Origin: Planctomyces sp.
GTDB taxonomy: Bacteria; Planctomycetota; Planctomycetia; Planctomycetales; Planctomycetaceae
Reading direction: 5' to 3'
Length of the DNA: 33,106 nucleotides
NCBI GenBank assembly: GCA_002702685.1
Contig: PABD01000113.1
Coordinates: 1-33,106, forward strand
The notes under the pieces were generated by a model. It worked only from the letters and a program-made list of their open reading frames with translations, made no database searches and had not been told where the DNA came from. The translations under genes were made by a program, and so were the position numbers. Shown one piece after another: positions 1-9,500 of this stretch (position 1 is the stretch's first letter; each line of letters starts with the position of its first letter).

Positions 1-3000
1 CAAGAGGTTCAGATGGACCTCTTTGCCCGCGAATTCCTGCTTCCCCGTAGCGTAATGCGTCGACTCCACGTTGAAGAGGGATTGACGGCATCGGCAATCG
101 CAGACCGATACAAAGCGCCGCATGCAGTGGTCGCTCAGCAACTGTTTGATGCACTGCTACTCCCGCCAAGTACACGTTTGCAAGCGGACTCTCCTCCACC
201 GAAGAATCCGCACCCAGACCAACTCAAGGCCATCGCTCATCGTGGAAAGGCATTTTTGCTCGAAGCTGGGCCTGGCACAGGCAAGACGCAGACGTTAGTC
301 GGACGCGTAAGCGACCTCTTGGTCTCGGGAGTGGAACCGAGTCGACTTCTAGTACTTACGTTCTCGAACAAGGCTGCGGGCGAGCTGTCTGAACGGGTTG
401 CGGCTCAGCATCGTGAGGCCGCAGCAGCAATGTGGATCGGCACCTTTCATGCTTTTGGGCTTGATCTTATTCGGCGATTTCATGATCGCTTAGGATTCTC
501 CGCTGAGCCGCGACTACTTGATCGGACCGAGGCGATCGATTTACTCGAAAGCGAGTATCCTCGGCTAGAGCTGGTGCATTTCAAAAACCTCTGGGACCCT
601 TCGCAGCCACTTAGCTCAATCTTAAGTGCGATCTCTCGGGCTAATGACGAAGTTGTAAATGCAGAGGCATATCGAACGCTCGCAGAGGCGATGAAAGGTC
701 CTTCTGCCACTCCAGAAGAGATCAAAGCCGCCGAGCGGAGTATCGAAGTAGCGCGAGTATTTGCCGCTTACGAACGCCTTAAGCTGGAAAACGGCTGCGT
801 CGATTTCGGCGATCTCGTATCGATGCCGGTTCGTTTGTGCGAGAGCTTTCCGGACATCCGCGAGCATCTGTGCAGCCTTTACGAGCACATCCTTGTTGAT
901 GAATTCCAGGATGTGAATCGTGCAAGCGTCCGTTTGCTCAAGGCAATGACAAAGAGCGGAGAGAACCTTTGGGCGGTGGGCGATGCCAAGCAGTCGATTT
1001 ACCGATTTCGTGGTGCGTCGTCATTCAATATGAAGCGATTCGACCTGGATGATTTTCCGGGCGGCGAGCGCGGTCGACTCACGGTGAATTATCGCAGCGT
1101 TGCCGAGGTTCGTGATTCATTTGTCTCTTTCGCATCGGATATGAGTGTGGTGGCCGGGGGAGAAGTCGCTCTGGAGGCAGAGAGAGGCGAGTCAGGTTAC
1201 GTGCCGGAGCGACGTGAAGTTGGGACCGACGAGGAGGAAGTTGTTGCGGTTGCTGAGGCAATTGAGGAAATGCGCAAGGCCGGACACAGTTATCGCGACC
1301 AAGCGATTCTTTGTTCGGGAAACGACAAATTGGCTCGCTTTGCCCGCCGCCTCGAAAAACTTGGCATTCCGGTCCTCTACCTCGGGAGCTTATTTGAGCG
1401 GAGTGAGATCAAGGACCTGCTTTGCCTTCTTTCGCTCGTCGTCGATTGTCGCGCCATGGGCCTGTTGAGATTAGCAGCGCTGCCGGAGCACAGCGTCAGC
1501 CTGGCAGACATCGATCGAGTACTGAGTCACCTGCGCGAGCACGGCTGCGAGCCAAGGCAATGGGTCAACGATCTTACTGGTATCGAAGGGCTAACGACGG
1601 ACGGCTCGAACGGCCTGAAGAAGATTGCTGCATTGCTCGAAGGTTCCGAGATTTCGGCTGATCCATGGAGGCTACTTGCCGAGGTGCTACTCGATCGAAG
1701 TCGAATCGTTGCAGATATTGCGTCAGCAAGCGATATCCAATCTCGATCGCGTGGAATTGCTATCTGGCAGTTCATGAATTTTCTTCGTCTTCAACCGCCC
1801 GGCAGTGGCTTGCCAATCACCAGAGTGCTGGAGCGGATTCGCAGCCTTGTGTTGCATTCTGACGAACGGGATCTTCGGCAACTTCCGTCATCGGCGCAGA
1901 GCATAGATGCCGTGCGGTTGATGACGATGCACGGCAGTAAGGGCCTGGAGTTCGAAGTCGTACACATTCCAGGGCTAACCTCAGCAAGCATGCCGCGATC
2001 GCCCAATGCTTCTTTGGCCAAAGGGATTTCGCCACCTGATGGAATGATTGACGGTGCATCAGGATCTGGGCTCGATGCGGCACGCGCTGCTATTGCTGAA
2101 GAGCAAGAGTGCCTGTTTTTCGTGGCGATCTCCCGTGCGCGCGACCGCCTATTCTTGTACAACCCAACGCTGACCTCCAACGGCCGGAATCGACCTCGCT
2201 CTCCGTTTCTTGACCGACTTGGAGGTCACGTGCGCGCCCGCCGGATTTCACCAATTACAGCTCTCCCACAGGATGAGGGCGAAATTCCGATACCAATTGC
2301 CCTCGATGGCAACTGCAGCTTTACCAACCACCAGCTTGCGCTTCATGAGCGGTGCCCGAGACGGTTTCTGTACACGCACATTCTCGAAATTGGCGGACGC
2401 AGAACTGAGTCCGCCTTCATGCGGCTTCACGTCGCGGTACAACAGGTGGTCAACGACGTGTGCCAATCCGGTGGTGGTCCGCCGTCAGCAGACGACATTG
2501 CGGCCAGTCTTGCTGCCGCTTGGCAGTCCCACGGACCGGTAGACCACGGCTTCAGCGAGGATTATCGAAGAATCGCTCAGCAGTTGGTCCGATACTTTAT
2601 TGAGTCGGGCTCCGATATGGCTCATTCGCCAGTGGCAGAGCTGCGTCTAGCGGTTCCTGGCGGCGAGATCATCGTCACTCCTGATCAAGTCCTCAGAGAC
2701 GAAAATGGGACTGTTCACTTTCGCCAAGTCAGAACCGGACACAAGAAGTCGAAGGAAGGAGATAGCCTTTCTACTGCTGCGTTTCATCTTGCCGCAAGCG
2801 AGCACTCTCCCGGATGCACCGTCCAGCTTGTGCATTTGGGGGATGAGAAGGTCACTTCGATTGAAATGACCGAGCGTGTCCTCAAAACTCGCAGGGGGGC
2901 GATCTCTGAGATGCTTGCTTCGGTCAAGCGGGGATATTTCCCACTCGAAGAAAGTATCACGTGCCCCCGGTGTCCGGCATTTTTTGTCTGCGGAAACCTG

Positions 3001-3036
3001 CCCGCCGGTCCTCTCGTGAAAAAAATGGCGGAATAA
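1..3036 (+). CDS. UvrD/Rep-family superfamily 1 helicase, 5'-partial, with N-terminal ImmA/IrrE-like tail and C-terminal AddB-like Fe-S/PD-(D/E)XK-type region
   Basis: Frame is open from base 1 (QEVQMDLFAREFLLPRS...). SF1 motifs: AGPGTGKTQTL (I), LVDEFQDVN (II), VGDAKQSIYRFRGA (III), MTMHGSKGLEFEVVHIPGL (V), FFVAISRARDRLFL (VI). C-terminal HERCPRRFLY plus CPRCPAFFVC. Annotated start at 13 is probably internal. Confidence 0.9.
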   Translation, partial: QEVQMDLFAREFLLPRSVMRRLHVEEGLTASAIADRYKAPHAVVAQQLFDALLLPPSTRLQADSPPPKNPHPDQLKAIAHRGKAFLLEAGPGTGKTQTLVGRVSDLLVSGVEPSRLLVLTFSNKAAGELSERVAAQHREAAAAMWIGTFHAFGLDLIRRFHDRLGFSAEPRLLDRTEAIDLLESEYPRLELVHFKNLWDPSQPLSSILSAISRANDEVVNAEAYRTLAEAMKGPSATPEEIKAAERSIEVARVFAAYERLKLENGCVDFGDLVSMPVRLCESFPDIREHLCSLYEHILVDEFQDVNRASVRLLKAMTKSGENLWAVGDAKQSIYRFRGASSFNMKRFDLDDFPGGERGRLTVNYRSVAEVRDSFVSFASDMSVVAGGEVALEAERGESGYVPERREVGTDEEEVVAVAEAIEEMRKAGHSYRDQAILCSGNDKLARFARRLEKLGIPVLYLGSLFERSEIKDLLCLLSLVVDCRAMGLLRLAALPEHSVSLADIDRVLSHLREHGCEPRQWVNDLTGIEGLTTDGSNGLKKIAALLEGSEISADPWRLLAEVLLDRSRIVADIASASDIQSRSRGIAIWQFMNFLRLQPPGSGLPITRVLERIRSLVLHSDERDLRQLPSSAQSIDAVRLMTMHGSKGLEFEVVHIPGLTSASMPRSPNASLAKGISPPDGMIDGASGSGLDAARAAIAEEQECLFFVAISRARDRLFLYNPTLTSNGRNRPRSPFLDRLGGHVRARRISPITALPQDEGEIPIPIALDGNCSFTNHQLALHERCPRRFLYTHILEIGGRRTESAFMRLHVAVQQVVNDVCQSGGGPPSADDIAASLAAAWQSHGPVDHGFSEDYRRIAQQLVRYFIESGSDMAHSPVAELRLAVPGGEIIVTPDQVLRDENGTVHFRQVRTGHKKSKEGDSLSTAAFHLAASEHSPGCTVQLVHLGDEKVTSIEMTERVLKTRRGAISEMLASVKRGYFPLEESITCPRCPAFFVCGNLPAGPLVKKMAE

Positions 3037-3119
3037 ATTACCGGTCCCTCAAAGTCGCAGCGATTAGTCCTTCAGAAGCCAATGCAAGGGGCGTTGGCAC
3101 CTTACTGAAAGGACGACTC

Positions 3120-3755
3120 ATGAACGACAAAGGACAGGGCCAGCCACAAGGCCCGAAATACACGATTGACATCGAGGGGACTGCCTATCCCTGGGACAAG
3201 GACACGATCACGACGGAGGAGATTGCTGCTCTTGGTGGTTGGGAGGCGACTGTCGGTGTGATTGAAATCGACAAGGACAACAACGAGCGGACTCTTCAGC
3301 CGGGCGAAGTTGTGCAGCTCAAGCCTGGCATGGGCTTTTCAAAGAAGATCCGCTGGAAGCGCGGTCATCTGCTCGAAGAGCGACTCGATCGCGAGTTGCA
3401 AATGCTTCGGAGCAGATACCCGACCGCCACCCGTGACGGGATGTGGTTTCTCGTCCCGGACTATCCGCTGCCCGCCGGCTGGAGCCACGCGAAAGTAAAC
3501 GTCGTCGCGTACCTGCGAGCTGGTTATCCCGGCACTGGGCCCTACGGGATTTACATTCCGCAGGATCTTCGCCACGGCAACGAATACCCTGAGAACTATC
3601 GAAATGTGGCAGAGCTGCAGCCGCCTTTCGGTGGCACTTGGGCTTTCCTGTCCTGGGAAGCGGAGCAGTGGTTCGCCACTGCGGAGCCCCAGGGGGGGCA
3701 CAATGTCTTGACCTGGGTTGACGGATTCGCAACACGCTTTCGGCAGGGTCGTTGA
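3120..3755 (+). CDS. Ubiquitin-like (multiubiquitin-type) domain fused to prokaryotic E2-like (family E type) domain
   Basis: ATG at 3120 within the 2961 ORF. N-term KYTIDIEGTAYPWDKDTITTEEIAALGGWEATVGVIEIDKDNNERTLQPGEVVQLKPGMGF (beta-grasp Ubl-like), then E2-like VPDYPLPAGWSHAKVNVVAYLRAGYPGTGPYGIYIP...PPFGGTWAFLSW. Genomic context JAB-E1. Confidence 0.75.
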   Translation: MNDKGQGQPQGPKYTIDIEGTAYPWDKDTITTEEIAALGGWEATVGVIEIDKDNNERTLQPGEVVQLKPGMGFSKKIRWKRGHLLEERLDRELQMLRSRYPTATRDGMWFLVPDYPLPAGWSHAKVNVVAYLRAGYPGTGPYGIYIPQDLRHGNEYPENYRNVAELQPPFGGTWAFLSWEAEQWFATAEPQGGHNVLTWVDGFATRFRQGR

Positions 3756-3757
3756 TC

Positions 3758-4291
3758 ATGAAAGCTCAACCGATTCTTGACATCGACCGGGGCAGCTACA
3801 CAGAGATTGTCCGCTACGTACTCCCCGGAGACTCTCGCAATGAGGAAGCCGTGTTCGTATTCGCCCGCGTCGACGACATCGGCGTCTTTACCCCAATTGA
3901 ACTCTACTTTGTCCCACCTGAAGGTTTTGTTCATCGTTCGCCATTTTTTCTGGAACTGACCGACGACACTCGGGCCGCAGTAATCAAACGGGCGCACGAT
4001 TTGACCGCATCGGTCCTCGAGATCCACTCACACCCGTCGCAATTCCAAGCAGAGTTCTCCGAAAGCGATATACGGGGCTTTCATGAATTCGTGCCCCATA
4101 TGCTTTGGCGCCTGAAGCGGCGTCCATACGCAGCGATTGTGGTCGCAAGAAGTTCGTTTGATTCCTTGGCATGGTTCGAGTCAGAGGTTGCGCCTGTCCC
4201 GATGGTGCTCCGCTTTGAAGATGGGGCGATTCATGCACCTACCGGTACAACTCACTCCACTTGGGGCCAGGAGGAAACAACATATGAATGA
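3758..4291 (+). CDS. JAB/JAMM (Mov34/MPN/PAD-1) metallopeptidase
   Basis: JAMM-like motif EIHSHPSQFQAEFSESD; upstream acidic NEEAVFVF; located between Ubl-E2 and E1. ATG at 3758; alternative TTG at 3752 overlaps the upstream stop. Confidence 0.82.
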   Translation: MKAQPILDIDRGSYTEIVRYVLPGDSRNEEAVFVFARVDDIGVFTPIELYFVPPEGFVHRSPFFLELTDDTRAAVIKRAHDLTASVLEIHSHPSQFQAEFSESDIRGFHEFVPHMLWRLKRRPYAAIVVARSSFDSLAWFESEVAPVPMVLRFEDGAIHAPTGTTHSTWGQEETTYE

Positions 4292-5159
4292 TGAACGGCT
4301 TAACCGAAACGAAATGTTCTTTGGCAAGGACGGCCAAGATCGAATTCGAGCGACAACGTGCGCTGTCGTCGGCGTAGGAGGTCTCGGCACTCAGGTCGTG
4401 CAGCAACTGTCATTACTCGGAATTGGTGCCCTGCGTTTGATTGACAGCGAAGAGGCCGACACCACGAATCGAAATCGTTACATAGGGCTCCGACACGACG
4501 ATCCCGTTCCTGGATTCCGAAAGGTGGACCTGGGCGAACGGTTGGTAAAAGGAATTGATCCGACCATTCAGGTCGAGAAGGTCTTCGACTCATTTGTTAG
4601 CGAGGCGGGTTTCGCCGCGATTCGCTCCGCCGATTGGATTTTTGGCTGCCTCGACTGTGAAGGGGCTCGGCTTATCCTCACTGAGCTATGTTCAGCATAC
4701 GGTCGACCTTACTTCGATCTAGCGACCGACATCAATCCGCAGGTAACGCCACCAGCGTACGGCGGGCGTGTTTGTGTTTCGCAGGAAGGTTACAATTGTC
4801 TCGTCTGCTTGGACGTACTTGATGTGGAGGAGGCAGCGCGCGACCTGGAAGGTGAAGCCGAGCGTCGAAATCGCGAGGCGATTTATGGAGTAGCTCGTGC
4901 CGCGATGGGGCGGTCAGGGCCTTCGGTGGTATCAATCAACGGAGTGATCGCCTCGATTGCTGTCACTGAGTTCATGGTGGCGGTAACGGGGTTACGCAAA
5001 CCAAACGGCATCAGCACGTACTACGGCCATAATGGTAAAGTGACCGTGAGTATGGACTCACCCAGACAAAACTGCTGGTATTGCAGCTTATGGGAGCAGG
5101 GATCAAAGGCGGATGTCGAAAGACATCTCCGTAATGGAATCGGGAAGGTGCTTCGGTGA
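4284..5159 (+). CDS. E1-like / ThiF-family adenylyltransferase
   Basis: Nucleotide-binding VVGVGGLGTQVVQQLSLLGIGALRLIDSEEADTTNRNRY; paired zinc-ligand motifs NCLVC and NCWYC; GPSVVSINGVIASIAVTEFM. Start overlaps the JAB stop by 8 nt. Confidence 0.9.
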   Translation: MNDERLNRNEMFFGKDGQDRIRATTCAVVGVGGLGTQVVQQLSLLGIGALRLIDSEEADTTNRNRYIGLRHDDPVPGFRKVDLGERLVKGIDPTIQVEKVFDSFVSEAGFAAIRSADWIFGCLDCEGARLILTELCSAYGRPYFDLATDINPQVTPPAYGGRVCVSQEGYNCLVCLDVLDVEEAARDLEGEAERRNREAIYGVARAAMGRSGPSVVSINGVIASIAVTEFMVAVTGLRKPNGISTYYGHNGKVTVSMDSPRQNCWYCSLWEQGSKADVERHLRNGIGKVLR

Positions 5160-5252
5160 AGCATTGTGTGACGCGTTACCTTGGCAGTGTATCTCCCTGA
5201 ACGAGATCCAGTACGAATCATCACCAAACACAATAGAACCTGGGCCAACAAC

Positions 5253-6530
5253 ATGTCCGACGTGCGCTCGCGATCATTTCGATTCATTCACGCTGCCGAT
5301 CCCCATCTAGACAGCCCACTCCAGGGATTAGAATGTCATGATGGCGCACCAGTTAGCATGCTTCGCAGCGCTACAAGACACGCGTTTGAAAAGATGGTGC
5401 ATCTTGCAATCGACGAGGCGGTCGATTTCGTGCTGATTGCAGGTGACCTCTACGACGGCGATTGGAAGGACTACAGCACAGGCCTGTTCTTTCGCAATCA
5501 GATGGTCCGTCTAAAGACCAACGACATTCCGGTCTACCTCATTGCCGGAAATCATGACGCGGCGTCGGTTATTTCGAAAAAACTCAGCTTGCCTGACAAT
5601 GTGCATGTTTTCTCCACGCGTGCCCCAGAGTCAATCGAGTTGGCCGAGTTGCCTGTGGTGATTCATGGCCGTGGGTTTCCCAATCGCGCCGTTCCCGAGA
5701 ATCTGGCACTCGAATATCCAACTGCAATTGCAGGGAAGTTCAATGTCGGCCTGTTGCACACCAGCCTGACGGGACGAGTTGGCCACGACACCTATGCCCC
5801 GTGTTCCGAACAGGATCTACGGAGTAAGGGGTACGACTACTGGGCCCTGGGACATGTCCATCAGCCCGAGGTGGTTAGTGAAGACCCCTGGATTGTATTT
5901 GCGGGAAACTGCCAGGGACGCCACGCCCGGGAGACGGGACCGCGCGGCTGCCAGCTCGTCACCGTTAATGATTCGCTCGAAGTTGAGAGCGTCGATTGGC
6001 GCACGTTGGATGTGGTGCGCTGGCAAGATGTGCGCGTCGACTTCGACGGGCTGGAAAAAGAAGCTGATGCGTTTCAGCGTATTCGCAAGTCGCTTGCTGA
6101 TGCTGTCGAGAAGTCCGAGGGACGCTTGTTAGCATCCAGGATCGCGCTGATCGGGACCTGCCATTTGCATGGAAGCCTGCATCGGGATGCACAACGCTGG
6201 CTGGCCGAGATTGCGGGGATCGCGCAGGATTTTGGCGAAAACTGCGTGTGGATTGAGCAGGTCAAGGTGGCCACCTCACCGGTGTATGACATCAGTGAAT
6301 TGGCGGAGCGTGATGCCCTGACACGAATTGTGCTCGAAACGCTGGAAAAAGAGACCGACGACTTGAGTGACATGCCGGTTGACATCACCGAGATGCTGGA
6401 CGTTCTGCCAACATACGTGCGGGGCGAGGTGGAAGAGCAATGGAGCGTTGAACAGCGTGCAGAACTTTTAGGAGATGTGCGTGCCATCATCCTGGAGTCA
6501 CTCAAAACGAAAGGTGGTAACAACCCATGA
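5253..6530 (+). CDS. yhaO-like: Metallophosphoesterase / DNA repair exonuclease, SbcD/YhaO-like
   Basis: Calcineurin-like motifs FIHAADPHLDSPLQG, LIAGDLYDGDW, IAGNHD, GLLHTSL, ALGHVHQPE; followed by YhaN-like ATPase with 4-nt ATGA overlap. Confidence 0.9.
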   Translation: MSDVRSRSFRFIHAADPHLDSPLQGLECHDGAPVSMLRSATRHAFEKMVHLAIDEAVDFVLIAGDLYDGDWKDYSTGLFFRNQMVRLKTNDIPVYLIAGNHDAASVISKKLSLPDNVHVFSTRAPESIELAELPVVIHGRGFPNRAVPENLALEYPTAIAGKFNVGLLHTSLTGRVGHDTYAPCSEQDLRSKGYDYWALGHVHQPEVVSEDPWIVFAGNCQGRHARETGPRGCQLVTVNDSLEVESVDWRTLDVVRWQDVRVDFDGLEKEADAFQRIRKSLADAVEKSEGRLLASRIALIGTCHLHGSLHRDAQRWLAEIAGIAQDFGENCVWIEQVKVATSPVYDISELAERDALTRIVLETLEKETDDLSDMPVDITEMLDVLPTYVRGEVEEQWSVEQRAELLGDVRAIILESLKTKGGNNP

Positions 6531-9500
6531 GATTTCAGCGACTGCACATTCCCGCCTTTGGCCCGTTTACGAATCTGGAACTGTCGTTCCCGTCAACAAC
6601 ACATGACTTGCATGTGATCTTCGGCGAAAACGAAGCCGGAAAGAGTTCGCTGCTGCGGGCGATTCGCGATCTGTTGTTCGGAATTCATGGTCAGTCTTCC
6701 GACAATTTCTTGCACGAGTACAAGCAGCTTCGCCTCCTGGGTGAAATTGAGAATCGGATTGGTGAGCGATTGGTGTTTCAGCGCCGTAAGGGCAACAAGA
6801 ACACACTTCTGCACGAAGATGGAAGTCCACTGTTGGATAGTGCCCTCCGACCATTTCTGGGCAGCGTTGATCTAGACTATTTTTCGACGATGTTTGGGCT
6901 TGGGAGCAGCGAACTGCGCGAGGGTGCCGTGCACCTTCTCAAGGGAGAGGGAGAGATTGGCAATGCGCTTTTCTCGGCCAGCCTCGGAGGCACGCCCATC
7001 CAGCGTGTCTTGGATGCGATGGTGGCCGAGTCCGAGCTGTTTTTCAAAGGCCGGGCGACAGCCAATGTGTCAATCAGGCCAGCGGCGACCCGTTACAAGG
7101 ATCTTTTGAAACAATGTCGCGAAGCTACGGTCAATGCCGAAACATGGGATCAGTTGGAAAGAGACCTCGCGGAACAGTCTACAGCAAAGAAGACCCTTGA
7201 GGACGAGATAGACCGCATCTCACGAGAGATCGCCTGGATTGACCGCTGCGAGGATGCTTTGCCGAGCGTCGGACGTTTGAACGACGAAACGAGATCACTG
7301 AGCGAGCTTCCCGCAATGCCGGAAGTCGCCAGCGATTTTGTGGAGCGGACGAGAGCCGCCCGTGCTGGCTACGCGGCGTCCAGTGAGAAAGTTCGGGTGC
7401 TCACGGATCAGATTACGCGACTAGAAAGTCAACTGGAGAGTTGTGTGGCGTCCCCAAACGTCTTGGCCGAAGCGGACGCCCTCGATGTACTCCACCAGAA
7501 TCTAGGCGCTTATCGTGAGCGGAAGAAGTCGCTCACGAAGCTGAAGGAGGAATTGGCTGGCATCGAAGTAATGTTGCGAGCGGGAATGAAAAGCCTTGAA
7601 TGTCCAGGGGGATCTGAGTCGCTAGAGGCATTTCGGCTGAGCAGTGCTGTGCAGTTAAGTGTCGAAGAGGCTGCGAGTGCTCTGCAGTCCGCCCTGAGTA
7701 ATCATTCCGCCCATGGAGTTAAAGCGGAAGAGTTGAAAGCAGATATAGAGAATGATGAGACCGAGTTGGCGTCGCTCCCGGAAGCGGATCTGACGCCTCT
7801 CCGAGAAGCGCTGGCGGATGCCGCGGAGGCCACAGAAGCCAATCAGATGCTTGCGGTTAGTCAGATGGCGGTCGATAAGTTGATCCGTGTCATTGCAGCC
7901 GAGCGAGCCCTAGTGCCAGGTGTTCCCGAGGATCTGGATGACGTCTCCCGACTTGCCGTACCTGCTCCTGCCACTATTCGTAGGTTCCGCGATCGGTTTG
8001 CCAACTTGGAGCGCGATCTCGGGCTTACCAATAATCTGATCCGTGACGAAAAGGAAACCGTCGGTGGATTGGAGGACGAACTGCGCCGTCTTGAGCGTCG
8101 CGGGGAATTGCCGTCCGAAGAGTCTCTCAAGCAGGCCAGAGGGCATCGAGATCATGGTTGGCAATTGGTGCTCGCGGAGTGGAAGGGCGAGGGTGCGACG
8201 GAAGAGTTAGATCCCGCATTACCGCTGGTGGAGGCCTTTCCCCAGGCGATCAGCAAGGCGGACAACATCGCGGATCAATTGCGATCGGATGCCGAAGCGG
8301 TCGCGCAAGCCGAGGAAAAGCGTCTGCAGGTCCAGAACAGCCAGAGGAAAATCACCGAGGCAAAGGAGTCACTCGCATCACTCCAGCGCGAGTTCGAAGG
8401 CTGTCAGGCCTCGTGGGAGTCAGAATGGGCTCCTATCGGTGTCGTTCCTCGCTCACCCGACGAGATGGAGGAGTGGCGGGAGAACTGGGTTCGGCTCCGA
8501 GAGACAATCACTAAGCTGAGAGAAGCGGAAGCGGAGTTCAGTTCCAAGAGTAAGAAAGTTGAAAAAGCCAGGACTACTTTGGCAACTGCTTTGATGGAAT
8601 CTCCCGAAAAGCCGTATTCGGTGCTGTTCGAGGCCGCGAGAAACAGGGTCCAGAAAGGGGAGGAATCAACAGGCCAGCGAAACGCCGTCGGAAAACGGCT
8701 TGCCAAGTTGAGAACTGAACTCGCAAGACTTGAACAAGAATCTGCTGGTCTATTCCCGGCAGTCCAAACGGCGGAAGCAAACTGGAAGCTGTTGTGTCGG
8801 TCCGTGGGCTTGTCGGAGGATACGACTCCCAAAGCAGGCCTAACGTTGCTGCACGAAAGAAAGGAACTCCTTACAAAGTTTGATAGGTGGACCAAGTTAT
8901 CCGGCGAAGCCGAAAGCACGGCAGCCGACATCCAGCGGTATGAGCAGAGTGTATCCACACATGCGACGTCGCTTGGGATCGAGGCGGACCTTACCGAGTC
9001 CCAAGAAGCTGGGCTGTGGAATGCCCTTTCGCAGGCTAGGGATGCCCAAACACGGCATGACCAACTGACCTCTCAGATCCTCGATGCCACGACTGAACTG
9101 ATGGACGCGAGACAGGAGGAAACGAACGCGAAGCAAGCCTTGCAGGAGTTAGTGCGATTGTCCCAGTTAAGGGACACGGAAGAACTGGAGCCCCTGCTCG
9201 CAAACTTGGAGAAGCGCTCGATTATACAAGATCGGATCGACAGTCACCGAGAGACACTTGGCGGACTGGCGCGGGGCCAAAGTTTGGATGATTTCATCTT
9301 GCGAGTTCAATCTGAGAATGCTGATGATTTGCCCCAGCGAAAGACCCATTTGGAAGCAGACAAACGAACGAAGATTGCGGACCTTCAGGAAGTTCAGTCG
9401 GCATTGGACACGCTGGACCGTAAGAAGAAGGAACTTGAGAAGGCTGGCGACACGGCTGCGGATTTTCGGCAGCAGGCGGAATCTGTGGCAGCAAAAATGA

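Noticed and set aside
2961-3119. ORF-track extension of the Ubl-E2 protein to 2961
   Set aside because: Overlaps the helicase C-terminus and includes out-of-family sequence; ATG at 3120 fits the Ubl start better.
4137-4283. ORF-track extension of the E1 protein to 4137
   Set aside because: Overlaps the JAB coding region; ATG at 4284 with a GGAG-like upstream sequence is more plausible.
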